Assembly (NCBI RefSeq): GCF_008831285.2
Contig: NC_045149.1
Location: 1,614,001 to 1,678,000, forward strand
Direction: 5' to 3'
Length of the DNA stretch: 64,000 nt
Source: Nymphaea colorata
Taxonomy: Eukaryota > Streptophyta > Magnoliopsida > Nymphaeales > Nymphaeaceae
A program made the translations under genes and the position numbers. The number at the start of each line of letters is the position of its first letter. The stretch's first letter is position 1. Under the pieces are notes generated by a model. The model ran no database searches, was not told the origin of the DNA, and saw only the letters and a program-made list of their open reading frames with translations. Below are positions 47,663-61,821 of the stretch, piece after piece.

Positions 47663-49740
47663 GACAATGTTGCTTCTGTATAAGGGGATGCAATGTGGCA
47701 GTGGAAAGTAAAGAACCCATGTGACATATCATGAATCCATGGTCATCTTTTTCTGCAAAAAAACTTCCCATGAAGTACACAAATTGCAGAGAAAAAATAT
47801 ACAGCTTCATCATTTTTCTGTCACCATCTTAATGTGTTTCTAAAAATGTAGTGCGCAAGAAGTAAAGTGGAAATATTATGAGCATGACACATGCACCAGA
47901 CCCTATGTCACAGGACAATCTGTCAAATGGCTTATATAGATTGACAGAATCAACCAGGAAGATATAATTCTGCAAAAAGGCACCAACATGCTGCAAGTTG
48001 ATTGAATAAACAGATGCTTAGCCTTCATCGCAACCAAGTAAGTAATTATACTCTCTAGGACCTTAATGGCCCTTCCAATCAGCTTTGTTCTGTCTCCGTG
48101 CTATCAGATGAAGAATAGAATAAGCAACTAAAAATTATTTGCGTCTTTTTGCACCTGAACTTCTAGTAGACGAGTTTTCTTTGAGGTTATTGAAAAGGTG
48201 GACAGTAAGATCTGCAGAACTTGAAAGCATCACCTTTATCCTTGTTTCAAAAATCAGGTTCTGTCAACATTGTCATATTGGAAGAGTGATTTATAGACTT
48301 CTATTTCATGGAGGAAACAAGAATGTTACTAGGATTTCTAATATTTTTCAAGTGAGCAACCAAGCTTTAGTGAATTAACAAAAAAAAAATCAAGTTTCGA
48401 AAGAGAGAGTTTTACAATCTATTTTCTTGCACACTTCAAGAACTAAATCCAAATATTCCAACATGAATTTGTTTCTGTTATTCATTCAATAGTTTAGCAT
48501 CCTTCTGTGAAATATCTTTAGTATTTGATGCATTTAGTTTAGCAATCATCCACTTTGAGAACTCACCCATTGCTTTTAGCAATTCAAATGAATGGATTGC
48601 TCGGTAAAAAAGTGCATGAAGGAAACCACTTTTCAAAACACGCCAACTCTTGTGCAAGTACCCCGCTTCGTGCCTCGGTATGTACAGAGGTAAACAGAGA
48701 ACTACGTGCTTTAACAAAGATAAACAGAGATAATAATGGACAACGCTTTCTACACTTGCACAGAAGAACAAAATTAGAGGGGGGGGGAGAGAGAGAGAGA
48801 GAAGGATGCGTAAAGGAAGAGGACGAAGACACTCTGGTCTCCATCAGATGCCGGCAAAGGAGAAAGGACAGTGGACAACGGAAGCTCGACGGATGAGGAG
48901 TGATGTGAGTTGCAGTTGAACGCCCAAAATCACACAAAATCTCCTCAGAAAGTTGATCGCACAATGTGGCCACCCAAAATCACACAATGTGGCTGTGAGT
49001 TGCAGCGGTAATGTGAGTTTCAGATGAACCACACAATATGCCCAAAGGAGGAGCGAATGAAATTGATCGATAATCGATGAAGAAGCAGGTCGACTGGTAG
49101 AACAGCACAGCGCAATCGGAAGAAGCCAGAACAGTCTTCGGAACAAGCTGGGGATCGCCGGAGTATTCGCACGGTCGATCAACGCCAAAACAGTGTTGGC
49201 GGGAGAAAGAACCTCGTTCACGGGAGAAAAAGGGAGGAGAGTACATATCGCACAGGGTTTTTTGCGCTGGAGGAGTCGTTTAACTTTTTTCCCCTTTTTT
49301 TGGAGGTCTTGGTAAAAGGTTGGCTTGTTACATGTCGTCAGTTTTTCATTTAGATGATATTATACAAATCTAACATAGTTTAGTCGATTTTTTATACATG
49401 AACTCCCATTCTAGCTACGTGATTTTATGCAAAATATTTATTATTTACTTATTCTCTTAGTTCTTGATATTATCATTTCAATCTTGGTTTACTTAATTTT
49501 GGTTATTTGTTTTTAATAATAATTCTATGACATTTAACTATTAGGACTATGTTATGACATTATATTTATTTTGGTTTGCATATGTTGTGTATTGTTTTTT
49601 GTTCATATGTTCAGTTTTACTGTTATTTTATAAATATTATGTAATTCACAAATTTATTCGTGAAGCTTACGCTTCAATTAACGTCTTGCCTCGCCCCGCC
49701 TCATGAGAGGCTCAATGCCTCGCCTCGCTTTATCGCCTCT
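47663..49740. other. No gene recognised
   Basis: A short - strand frame at 48478-48620 (AMGEFSKWMIAKLN...) and another near 48140-48210 (TVHLFNNLKENSSTRSSGAK) look exon-like, but I cannot match a family or join them. A GA/GGGG run lies at 48779-48803. Confidence 0.4.
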
Positions 49741-49750
49741 TACAACATTG
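49741..49750 (-). mobile_element. Single right end of a hAT-like element
   Basis: TACAACATTG (inward CAATGTTGTA) is preceded by GC-rich subterminal GAGGC repeats (49686-49738), as in plant hAT ends. The other end is not found. The sequence before it (about 49590-49740) aligns loosely with 54150-54314, which ends AATAACATTG. Confidence 0.35.
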
Positions 49751-49785
49751 ATACGTATATAAAAAAAACTGTGTTCGGTGATGCA

Positions 49786-50659
49786 CTATGTCACCAAGGT
49801 GCCTGGTGCGGGTGCCGGTACGGCACGTCTCAAAAAGAATTAGGTGCGGCGGTGCAGTGAATATATTTTATTATTATTATTATTATTATTAATTTTTTGT
49901 AGAAATTAAATAACACATATCTCTTGTTTGTGCAAAAGGAATTTGCATCTATCGATTTTAAAATCAAAATAGCGAAAGTTTGCGCTCTTTACTGCCGATG
50001 GTCGACACAAATATTGGTCTCTTGAAGTATTTCATGGTCTTGAGTTTTGACTATAGAAATAAAATTTTGGAAATAAAACTCTGCCCTAAATTGGAATTAC
50101 AATGAAAATTTCAGTTTTAGTGTCCTTTTGTGTTTTTTGTTTTCAAATTTGAAAATTATGCGTTTAATATAATAAAATTAAAATTTTAGAATTAATGAAT
50201 TAAAACCATCATAGCATGTGTTAAAGAGATATGTAACCATTTAAAATCATAATTCCACTCCTTAACATTGAATTACAATTATGAAATTTTAATTCAAGAT
50301 TTTGATGCCGCAATTCTGATTTTGGTGGGCACCCTTGCCGTCTACATTTATAAAACACGCTACCTCTATAATATTAACTTAAAAAAATAATAATGTGATG
50401 AGTACGTTTCCATGCCATTAAATGTGAACACACTGCCCAAAAAAAAATCTGACGCCCTTTCACTCTCTCTCCTCTCCCTACCGCCCTCTCCCCTGGACTC
50501 TCTCTCTCGCAGTCTTCCCTCGCAGTCTTCCCCTGCACTCTCTCTCTCCCGCAGTCTGCAGTCTGTCTTTTTCACAGGTGCGGTTTTGGTGCGCACCACA
50601 CGCGAATCCGCACCCGAATCTCCGTGCGGGTCCATTTATACAGCACCCTGGTGACAGAG
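49786..50659. mobile_element. Non-autonomous hAT-like MITE (874 bp)
   Basis: The flanking 8-mer GTGATGCA is identical at 49778-49785 and 50660-50667. The inverted ends CTATGTCACCAAGGTGC and CTCTGTCACCAGGGTGC match at 15 of 17 bases. Both subterminal regions are rich in GGTGCGG/CCGCACC-type blocks, whereas the middle is AT-rich. No coding sequence. The preceding base is G at both copies, so a 9-bp (Mutator-type) duplication cannot be excluded. Confidence 0.82.
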
Positions 50660-50667
50660 GTGATGCA

Positions 50668-52323
50668 GCTCGCCACAAAAAAAACCCCTAACATTTTATG
50701 ACGCTGGTCATCTTCGTCACTAATTGTCACATAGTTCCACCTTCCACCGTGCAGCGTCCACTGGAATGGGAGACTGTGAAGCATTTCTTCCAGCGTCATT
50801 ATAGGTGATATTTCTTGGCAATCATCTTGTCGAACGCTTTATTTTTTATTACTTGTTTCACATGGGTACATCGCAATGGTTTGGTAATTTCCCTCTTCTT
50901 ATCATTATCTTTCCGTAGAGGATAATTCTCACATTCGGCATGATTGCCTTCCTCAAGGATATTGATTTGCTTTGAAAGTTTCCTCTTCCGTCATCCTTAA
51001 TTACCACCAGCTAGTGGTTTCCAATAATACTGCATGCACCGACTTTTTCACACTGATCCATGAGTCTTGCAGGGCTTTTGGAGAATAACTTCCAGAATAA
51101 GTGCTGATTGATGAGTGCTGCAAGGTTTTTGGACTTGGTCCCTTTGAGTTGAAGAAGTCAATAGTTCAGTAACCTGAGGAGCGTCTATCTTAGCATAAGA
51201 CGATGAAGGTCCTTAAATAACCCCCGCAAAAATAAACGGAAGAAACGACTCATTTGAATGGCTAAAGTTTACTCCACTAGATATTTGTGTCATCTATGCC
51301 AAAAAATATGTATCCTGTCATGCGTCAATATGTATCAACTACTCTAATCAAGTGAAAAGGAATTCTAACTCCTTCGGTTTAGAATATAGCTCTGCTTTTT
51401 TAGCCTATCTAGCATAAGAAAATCAGTGTTTAGCCAACCAGTTATCATCAGTCAATCGGTCAGATTATTTTAGCATTTATGGCAGCATCATCTAAAGGCA
51501 ATGCTTTCCACAAAAGTGACCGAGCAAAGAAAAAGGTTTTTGACTTGATTTTTCTTGTCGATGCTGTTTCTTGTTTTTAATTTGCAAGAAACCATCAACT
51601 TTGCAGCTTGTCCCGGACATTTCTTTTAGAACTTCTGTCTCTCTGTGTACAATACTAAATACGAGTCAACAAAAGTAGACAAATGGACATAATGAAATGA
51701 AGGCTTTACTAAAGCAATTGACCCTTGAAGAACTCCATCCTTAGGAAGATGCTACCACGAGAGAGAGAGAGAGATGGTAGGGTCATAAATGTCATTCTTG
51801 TCTGCTACTAGAGTGACAAAGTTCAAAGAGGATATGACGATTTGGAAAGGGATCTCAATTATCCCGAAAGGCATATCTCCATCATGATGATATGAACCCC
51901 TCATTTAACATAAACATACAAAGTGGAAATAGAAAAAAATGGAGCAGATATTAATTAGTCATTGAATATTCCTATTGATAGGACCCGCGTAGAGGAATGC
52001 CCTTCCAACAATTCTTAGGAGAAAAAACAAAAGACGTCATTCATGGATGGATTTGTGGATTATAAATTTCTTTTCCAATAACTAGTGATCATTTTGCATG
52101 ATTCATCGATATATAACCAAAGGCATTAAGCTCACTCATGAGACCATTTGAATACATTGTGATAGATGGTTGAAAGAAAAATAAAGAAAAAAAGATTGGC
52201 ATTTTTTGTCAGCTAGTATTAGTAGACGCCTTTTTTTCTCGCATGACAACTTCTTTCTCTCTCATTAGTCTCTCTAAATTTTGATGATTGCCTTATTCCT
52301 CTCTCCCTTTCCTACACCTTGGT
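50668..52323. other. No gene recognised
   Basis: A - strand frame at 50572-50799 crosses the MITE boundary (TLEEMLHSLPFQWTLHGGRW outside the element). It could be a scrap of a gene, but no family is recognised. The rest is AT-rich filler. Confidence 0.4.
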
Positions 52324-53015
52324 GGATTCCAATCTGCCCCTTAACTGTTTTGGTTACAACCTAAAAATGGTAGGAACCAACACAACTACTCCAACTAATC
52401 ATTTACCAACCTTTCTTATAAGTCTCATAAGATTCCTCACATTTTTCATACAAGACTAAACTTTTGGGGTGTTACAATGTACATTCCTTAAGGCACACAC
52501 ATCTGTGCATATGTGACCCCAAGTCCAAGCATTGAACCAGCTCTCATATTACTGTAACATCCCAACATACTCACATATTGAGCTTAAGCCTTTGGTTCGA
52601 TGAATCCTAACCTGCCCCCTAGCAGTTTCAATTCCAGCATAAAAAATGATAGGAACCTGGACAGCTAGTTACTTAATAACTCTCTTTATAAGTTCCATAT
52701 GATTCTTCACAATCTTCTATACGGGACTAAACTTTTCAAAGTGAGATGTTTCAATCCATCCCCTTTAAGGCACATGCAACTACACATATGGGATATTAGT
52801 TTTGAGTGTGGAACCGACTCTGATATCAAGTGTCATGACTCAGTTTGATAGATCCCAACATGTCCCCTAGCAATTTTGGTTCTAACCCGAAAAGGCTAGG
52901 AACTTGGGCAATAAATTACTTAACAATCTCCTTACAACAAATCACTTAACAACCCCCTTATAAGTCTCTTAAGATTCTTTATAATTTTAGATACAAGATT
53001 AAACTTTTGGAGTAT
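52324..53015. repeat. Three tandem copies of a roughly 260-bp repeat
   Basis: Copies begin near 52324, 52603 and 52851 with CCAATCTGCCCC-, CCTAACCTGCCCCCTAGCA- and CCCAACATGTCCCCTAGCA-like blocks. They share GGTAGGAACC, CTTATAAGTCTC.TAAGATTC and ACAAGACTAAACTTTT. The third copy is truncated and runs into an AT microsatellite. Divergence between copies is substantial. Confidence 0.8.
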
Positions 53016-53028
53016 TCTTTCACTCTCT

Positions 53029-53031
<3 letters not shown>

Positions 53032-53091
<60 letters not shown>
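53032..53091. repeat. (AT)n microsatellite, about 59 bp
   Basis: Uninterrupted alternating AT, the longest in the window. Length is likely to be polymorphic. Confidence 0.95.
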
Positions 53092-53092
<1 letters not shown>

Positions 53093-53889
53093 CTGCCTTT
53101 CTCACCCATGTGCTCAGGGAATCACCTAGCTCTCTCTCTCGACCTCTTTCTTTTCCTTTGGAACTTCTGAACTTTGTTAGAGAAATGTCGTTTCTGCTGT
53201 TAGCTGTAATTTCATGTTCTCAATGTAAAATTTGAGTTTCTTTGCTGGATTGCATGGGTTACTTGTTCTAAGGAAATTGTGGGCTTGCTATAGAAAACTT
53301 TGATATCACAAATTTAATCAAATTTGAAATAATTTCCGCTGGTTTCTAAAGACATGTGATCCTCACAAATTCTAGTAGTGTTTAATAATTTTGGATGCAA
53401 AAATATGAATTTTAAGGCTTCGAAATTTGGAAGGTTTGCTGTCAATCGCTTTAGGTCGAGCTAAAGCCAAGAATCAAATAAAATAATTGAAAAAAGTTGA
53501 TCGACATTTGAGCAAAGAATGTGTGCATGTCGTTGCCAAGCATTTTGTTTCTTAAATATCAACCTCTTTCTTCAAATTCTGACATCAAATCCACATTTTT
53601 ATTATTACTTATGTTGTTATTTTTGTTGTTGCTTTCCATTTGTGGTTAGACCACTCGCTCGCCAGAAGCATATTGCCGAAGGCTAGAAGTGTTGTTTTCA
53701 CTATCAAGCAAGAGCAATTTTAAGTTGTTTAATTGCTTATTCTGTTTGTTTGTAAAAATGTCTATGCTGTTGTTTATATCAGATAATTGTGAAAATGTGT
53801 CTATTCTTCATATGTTTATTGTATTGGAGAATGGTCTTAGAGGAGTAAATGCAGCTTCCACATGATATTCTAGAACACATAACCTGCAG
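53092..53889. other. No gene recognised
   Basis: AT-rich sequence without readable coding or transposon motifs. Confidence 0.4.
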
Positions 53890-54314
53890 CAATGTTATTC
53901 AAATCAATTTTGACATCCAATTAAGCAGTTACCTAATTTACATAAATTGAATTGGACTAACTTAATGTGAATTCGGCTTGATATATATATATCAAAACAC
54001 AAAATTAAAAAGGAAAAATTTGAAAATTCAAATAATAAACAAATTAGTGAACTATGAATAAGCCATTGAATCAAAGTGATTTGCCATAAGCTATGAATGA
54101 TGATTGACACGAGCTGAATATGTTTTTTTTTAACATGTTTTTTTGTTTATATACTTGTTATTTTAGTAGTTGTTTTCGATTTTGATATTATTTTTATGAA
54201 TATTATATACTTCATAGTTTTGGTCCTAATGCTTACACTCGATATTCGTTGGTTTGCTTTCCATGCTCCACAGGCTTAGCACTTCCCTTCACCTCTTCGC
54301 ATTTAATAACATTG
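53890..54314. mobile_element. Possible hAT-like remnant
   Basis: CAATGTTATT at 53890-53899 and AATAACATTG at 54305-54314 form a perfect 10-bp inverted repeat, one base different from the terminus of the hAT at 8770. The flanks (ACCTGCAG and CTTATAAT) do not match, so the two ends may belong to different insertions. Confidence 0.35.
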
Positions 54315-57300
54315 CTTATAATCGATTGAACCTGCTCCACTTGGGTGACAAGAAATTAGGAACTAAGACTACTAGAACTCATTAGGAAACCAAGTGACAA
54401 TTTTACCCCTGGGCCTTAGAACTCCTCTAAAACCATCAAAATTGTCCAAAACAAGTCTCATTAGAAGAAGTCTTTGTCTATGAGCCTCTAGGAGCAGTTA
54501 GGAATAACTCACTTTAGCTTAAGCGAACTCAACTCAACTAAGCTCAGCTTAGGTCACTCAACCCAATCACACATCGAACTTAGAACCTTGGATACCTGGA
54601 ACTTAGAGCTCACTTGGTACAAGTCAATCTCAGAGAACTTGGCTTAAATCTAGCTCATCTTGAACTACATATGCTATAACGCCAGCTCTAGCCTAGTGCA
54701 TACATTCACTATGTCTTTCTCTCCTAAGCTTGGATCGAGTTCAATTCACTTCTAACCAAGCTATGTCAGCTCAGATTGAGCTAGGATCAAGCGCATCACC
54801 ATCAGATCTACTTCTTTCCACGTTCAGATTTGGTAAAATTCACTTAGAATAAGTTCAATTCAGTTCTAACTGACTTCTTGTGTAGTTATCTAGTTTGAAT
54901 AGAAAATGAACTCCGCTGAACTGGAGTGAACTTGGTTCAAACTCATAAATGGATCTAGCATGTTTAACTCCATATTCCTTCAAAAGCATACCGGTTCATT
55001 CACTTCACCTTTAGTTCATTCCAATTAGAAAGCAATGCAAACTACATCAAAATAGACTTTGATTTCACTTTCTTCTGAACTGATTTGAGCTCAAATTTTC
55101 TTGGGTTCTATACTGATTTTTTCATGTAAATACGTTTACATTGAACTTGATCTTATGTTTATAAGTCCATAACACATAAATCTTGTACTTGATCAAACTT
55201 TCCATTTTTACCCCTCATGTAGGACCCCTTAACAAGAGCAAAACTAACAATTCACTTCATGCACCACATTTTCAACATAAACTTAAGTTGTATGGGTCCT
55301 ACACTTAAGTTTATCCTTTCCAGATCCTCAGAACTCGATTTTCAGACTCCTTTGACCATAGCTCTAGATTCATGATATGTTTTTAATCAAACTTCGAATC
55401 TTTGATGTAAACTCCTAATCCAGGCTCTGTATCAAATCAAAGATCCGTTTTTCAAATGATTGTGTTTGGATCTAAATCTTGCACTAAAGCTTTAATACTG
55501 ATCCAAAACCACGATGCAGGTTCATTGAACTTGGTCACCCGTCATTTTGGTGACATAACTGAATCATATATAAGTGCATATTCTTCTTATATCAAAGTAT
55601 CTGCACCGCATGTCTGCTCCATTTTCTCCTTGTCTCCTCCAAGGGGGCATCATCCAAAGCCTCTTGACAATCGTTCAAGAACAATCTCCTTTATATTTCT
55701 TGATTTCATTGAGAATTGAATGCAATGTCTCAAAAAGATCGATGAAAAGCATGTATTTTTTATGCCTGACATTGATAAGTTTAAATGTTTTAACCTATGC
55801 TTCTAAGTAAGGGACAATTTCATATGCCAAAAGTTTCGTCCTATATCACCCCCACGATTTTTTATGCCCCCTCCTAACCACAATCAAGAGGGGTTGACCC
55901 CCCTCTATCAGACATATTTTCAAGGCAAAGTGTGGCCCTTAAATAAAAATTTCATTCCAGTGCCTATGATGATTTGCCTGGCAAGATTAAAATTTCAATG
56001 TCCTAGGTCTGAGTCAGGTGCTTAGTTCAATTCATGATAGTGGCAAACTAAGATTGCCAAACTTCGGTCTCTATGCGACCAGCTTGTGCTCAAGAGTTGG
56101 AACCAGGTCTTCAGCAAGGTCATCTAGAGTCAGGTAATTCTTTCTCACTTTATATTCTTTCTTGCTTTCTGAGTAACATGCCTTTGGCAATTATTTGCTT
56201 CCCTACCATGTTTAATGTAATTTTATTTCCTGCACTAGCTAAGACCAGCCTTAGAACCCGCAACAGTAAAACTCTAGTCCTAAACACTAGGCCAACCCCA
56301 TTCAGCTGACCTTATGTTGAACCCGAATTCTCACAAACCTTACACCTTGTCAGCCCAAACTACAATGGTTTGGAGATTATGAATATTTGAATTATATCAT
56401 AAGAATAAATTGGATCTTGGATGTCCATGACCCTAGACCTGTCAAATTTAGATCTTGAAATCAAAAGTTTGGATCATGTGCAAACATTTGGTGGCAGTTG
56501 AACTTGACTCTCGATCTTAGATTTAAATCTTGATTTGGATCTGGATATTATATTTAGATCTTGAATTTGGATCAGGATATGGGATATGAGATACAATATC
56601 ATATGATGTGGGATATGAGATATCAAAACTTAAACTTCGATTTCGTAGACATTCCAAGATCTTGATTCAAATGGGATTTGTAAAGATTGGGCCTCAATAT
56701 TGAATTTATATCTGAACGTGGCTCTTGAGAGATAAGAATGTGAATTGCTTGAACCTAGATCATAAATCCTAGAAAGTATCTGGGACATGATATTGGATTC
56801 AACTGGGACTATGAAAACATGTTATTGGATCTTACATTTGAATCAAAACTGGATCTAAATAGGGCAACATCCAAACCCTGTCCCTAGAAGTGTCATCTTG
56901 ATTATACATGTTCCTAGTTGCATGCATCATGGATCTGTGATGAACTATGGGCCATACGATCACTCTCTATGCAATCACCTATTTGCAAACCCGACCTTTC
57001 TAAGATCTACATAGGCTTTGAGTTAAATCTTTTTTCAAAGCTAGGACATATTTGTTTTGTTTTATTTAAGATTCAAACAACATTCAATCATCTATGATGA
57101 TTTTGTATAGACTAGTCCTTAGTCTAATTACTCATGGTAAATGTGCCAATAATGGTTCGACTTGTACAGACAAGATAAGTCCTATATCTTTAAATCCTGC
57201 AAAGATCTAAGATAGAGGGGAGTACAAGTAGGATGTTCCCATTTACGGAGGTCTATGTGCAAAGTTGAGAAATTTTGCATGTAAACGAAAGTGGAGATCG

Positions 57301-60300
57301 TTATGAGACCTATCCTTTTATTTGATAGACTTGGCCTCTAAATTCTCTAAGTTTTTGATTATCATCTAAGCTTTGGGGTCATAAGGCACCTCATATAGAT
57401 CTACTAATGCTTGTTCTCTTGTTTGCATTGGGATATTATTGAGAGAGATCCAAAGTGTGTTTACAAAGATGTAGGGCTAAATACCACTTCTCTCAACCTT
57501 GGATTTGGATGAAAACAATGTTTGTTCTCTCTATTATTTCAACCCTTATCTTAGGGCCCATTGCTTTAAACCTATAGTTTGTGCATGTCAGTTAAATTTT
57601 ATAAAATCCCTCATCCTTTACAAATCCTTGTTATCACGTCATGGGATTCTCCCTCTGTGTGGTAGCCCCAGAGGGAATTCAACAGTTGGACTAACTACTA
57701 CAACTAGGTTTGTAGCTCACGATTGCTAGTACTTTGACAATAGTTTCGTATATAGTAGATGTGCAAGGAGAACAAGCCACACAAGATTAGAAACAAAAGG
57801 AAGGGTAACACCATGTGGGTTTGTCTCACGTATATAGTCATACTCTAACAATGGAACTATTGCTGCTCTAGGAAAACATTCACCTAGCCGTCCAAAATGT
57901 TTTTAGCAATGCATGATAAAACCTGATTGAATAGGGAGTGTTGTTTGAGCATGTAGTGTGAATTTTTGTTGATATGTGTGAGAGCTCCTTATTCTCAAAA
58001 GAAGAAAAACTGGATGAGTATCCAAGCAAGTCGTTTTTCTCTTCTAGAAAACCATCAAGATTTTTGTGTCACATTGTCTTCCATAGAGTCTTTCTCTCCC
58101 TCTAGGGTTTGCCTTGATGTAGGTCAAAAATGTCATTAATGTTATCTTGAACCCCTATTGGACTGAACTTGACAGGCTGCCATCCTCACCGAGGTTCTAA
58201 CATTCACTTGTCTTTTTTGGCGATCAAAATGATTAGAGCCAAGTCTCGCCGAAAGATCATGTCATCCACAATATCCTTAGGAGAGATCGGCTTTGTGCTT
58301 GGTCAAAAAAGCAGCGAGCCTACTGTATTCCCACTGATCGTCCAATCCCAGAATGGTTTCTTTCTTGGTAGATCAATTTGAGCTCATGTTTCCCTGCCAT
58401 CTCAATGATTATTGGCTCGAAACGGTTGTTGTGTCAGCTTCATGAATAGTCAACAACAACTTCATCCATGCATTAGGTGAGCAATGACACCACAACATGT
58501 CTACATTTTGGTTCCCTTGGGGAGAGATAAGCCTCCTATTGGATGAGTTTTGTGATGTTCTTAGACTTCCTGAGCAACCTGGTCACTGTAAACACCTCAA
58601 ATTTTTTTGATGAAAAAATGGGCATTTTACTTCCATAAATGGGATTTCAAACTACTTTTTCCAAAAGGATTTCAAATGCAAGGTCAGTGAACTAAAGCAG
58701 AGCAAATCATATACTCTAGGGATTTGGCACCAAGACCCAGAGCACTAAGGTGGTCGACATCTTGAAAAATTACTATTTTGCCCATGATCAACTATTTTGC
58801 CTCATTTTCCCCTAGTTTTAAAATAATATTAGAAATTTTGAGAATTGTTTTATACAAGATTAATGGAGGTTATTGTCATCTCTACAAGTTACCAGAAACC
58901 ATCATAACAAGTTTACCAACTTACATTTGGTCAGAAATAGTCAAGAAATGGCCTATTTCCCATATCCTTCTATCAATTATTGTCATAAGAATAGCTACAA
59001 ACCTGACCAGACCGACCATAGGCCACTGTCAATAGAGTATTTCCACTGTTCAAGTCTGAATTCTGGTGTCAGAACAACCATTTCTAGGAAATGACACTAT
59101 TTCTACCATTTCTACATGTTTTATCACCACTTTTGCGAGTGAGTCAGTGCAAACTTAGCTGCGATCATATTCCTTTGTGCTAGATTTGACTATTCTAACC
59201 TTTAGTTTGAATAGTTCTATCTTAAATCGAGCACAATTCTAGTTTTTCAGCCACTCCTAGAGTGTCCATGTTTGGACATTGTCACTAGCAACCTCTAAAC
59301 TAATTTTCAGAAGATTTGGCATATCAATTCTCTATTGTATCACATAGATGGATTTAGTGTCACTCGAGGAGAGTATTATTATGTTTTGTTCTCATAGATG
59401 GCCCAAAAATCTCCATTCTCCATTCTACCTATCACATTTCCATTTGTAAGGTCAAATGCGGCTTGGTTAATTATGAAAAGTGTAATTTCCCAAGGGCTAA
59501 TGATGGAATTCATCAGTCAAATTTCACATACCCCTAAACTGAATGCAGCCTACCTCCCTTTGTGGTCAAAATCCCTGTCCAAGCTCGTATGGTCTAATGT
59601 TGTGCCAAGGGTACAAATGTCATTTCAACACCCATGCATTATTTTCAAAAACCTAAGTATGGAGCTACATGAACCAAACCTAGGGCGTTCCTACACTAGA
59701 CTTGAGCCCAATACAGAATATGCAGTGTTTGAGCCTACTTAGGTTTGAACCTAGTTGAACCCAACTTGACCTAAACTGAACCTAGTTTTGTCTGAGCCCA
59801 GTTTGACTTGCATCCAGTTGGGTCCAAACCTAGATTAAGCCCAGATCCACCTCCTGAATGCTGAGTTTGAACTGACAAGACCCATAGTAGGCCTACTTTG
59901 GTCGCACATATCTCATATCCTTGATTCAGATCACATTATCAAACTCATATTCGTAACCTACTTTAGTTCAGATCTAAACCTTAATTTCATATCTCTAAAT
60001 CTAGAATTTTATTCAAGTCCTAGGTCCAAATTCTTATTCAAATCTGTATCAAAATCATTCCAAAATCTAGATTGTAATCTAAATTTGTTTATGAATCCAA
60101 AATTCAAATCCAAATTAATCTGGCATGTCACCCATCAAACTTTTCAGGATGTTGACACTTGTTAAAATTTTAACTTTAGAATTTTGACACGTGTGAGAAT
60201 CGTAGATACTCAATCTCACCTGGGACTCTCCTATTATCGATAAATAGAGAGGCCCTAGGGGAGGGCATCCCATCTGAATCCTCTTAGACTCCTTTGATCT

Positions 60301-61821
60301 CCCACTAAGCTCCAAGGTCATGCAGACATTCCTTCTCTCTTTGTTTTCTATTTTGATTCTTCTTTTTAGGTTTGAACATGTTTGAATCGATGGTTCGCAA
60401 GCTTTTATGTCATTATATTTGGGGTTTTTATGTGTTTTCAAGATTTTTAAGTTCAACTGAATTCGGATCTACAAAAAGTTCAAAATTTAGCTTGAATTTA
60501 GAAGGTTATATGTCTCTAACGAGAGATCATATTGATGATCCACAAAAACCATGTGTTTCTTCTATGTGTTTAGTTTGTTTCTACAAGTTTTATCAAATTC
60601 TAGGCCCCTTTTATCTTATATTTGGCCATTTTTTCAATGTTTATTTTTGGCATCTTTAAAACTGCAAAAATTGGATTAATTTCGATAATTGTCTAGTTTA
60701 TGAACTCCATAACTTTTGTTTGAGAACTCTGATTTGTGTTCAAAAAAAGTAAAAGATTAGATCTATATGTCTTGTGTCTCCCCACCAAATTTCAGCCAAC
60801 TCAAGTTGATTTGATTGTTTAATTAGGAAATTTAGCTAAAACTGTTTTCTACAAACTTTTTTGTAGAATTTTGTTGGATTATATTTCTCATCAATTTTGT
60901 GATGTTGGATCTCCCTCTTTGCTCAATCTTTTTTCAAAACTTTTAAGACTATGTATCAGACTTAGATTCTATATCTAAAATTTTAGCCGAAAAGGATGTT
61001 CCCAACCCAATAGAATCACATCAAGAAATTAGTTGATTGACTTGTTTTCAACAATTTCTATACGTATTAGATTTGTGCTCTGACTTCATCAAACTATAAT
61101 TTTTTTATTCATGCACGTTTTCTGATTCTATAAATTGCTATTGATTCTTTGTTATCTAGAGAATTCACAAACCAATTTTTCAAGATGAACTGAGTTAATT
61201 TGATACCTATGAATGCCCAATTTTTTCACCATATCAAAATGACTGCCTTACACCCCTCAAGTTTTTACAAAGCATTTTGATGGTAGGAACCCATTTATTA
61301 GGATAGAACTGCAAAAACTTCATTCATTATCCAGGAACGTCCACACACAACAACTAAGTTGTTGCCATTATGTCAAATTACCATTTTACACCTGAGTGTC
61401 AAGAAATCTTACAAACTTTGATAATGATTTAGAACAAACTCAAAGAGAGTAACTCTTAGCACTATAAGTCTCTGAGTATAGTTCAAATATGCCCACCAAC
61501 TCTTTTGACTAGCTTAAATCAGCTCACCCTGCTCAAGTCAGCTCCCCGGAACATAAAACTTTAATTTGTGCTTGACTATATATCCTTAAGTCCAAAAAAA
61601 AAAAAATCTTTCACTTACTTTGATCTGCCAAGCCCAAATTTTAGCTCCAGAGTAACTCGTAGGTTTCCACTCGGTCACTCCCTCTACTATTTAGCAGGGT
61701 TTGAGCTGAAATTCAATTTAGTTAGGCTTGAGTTCATTCATTTAAGTTTTAAGTTAATTCAGTTTTGAAGGCCCTAGATCTCTCTCTTTTTTCTTATTTT
61801 TCAAGGGTCCAAGCTAAATTT
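54315..61821. other. Gene-poor, degenerate repeat-like sequence
   Basis: No convincing coding sequence in 7.5 kb. Several stretches are built from loosely repeated words, notably CTTAGCTCAACTC-like at 54490-54900, GGATCTTGGATTTGGATC-like at 56390-56830, and GAACCTAGTTGAACCC-like at 59700-60110. These resemble decayed minisatellites such as the one at 41216-41960. Confidence 0.5.

Noticed and set aside
48139-48771. Exon-like - strand frames (AMGEFSKWMIAKLN..., TVHLFNNLKENSSTRS...)
   Set aside because: I could not match a protein family or join them by consistent splice sites. Kept only as a note within the unassigned region.
58150-58560. - strand stretches suggestive of coding (HAWMKLLLTIHEADTTT...)
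   Set aside because: Broken by stops and matched to no family I could name. Too weak to annotate.
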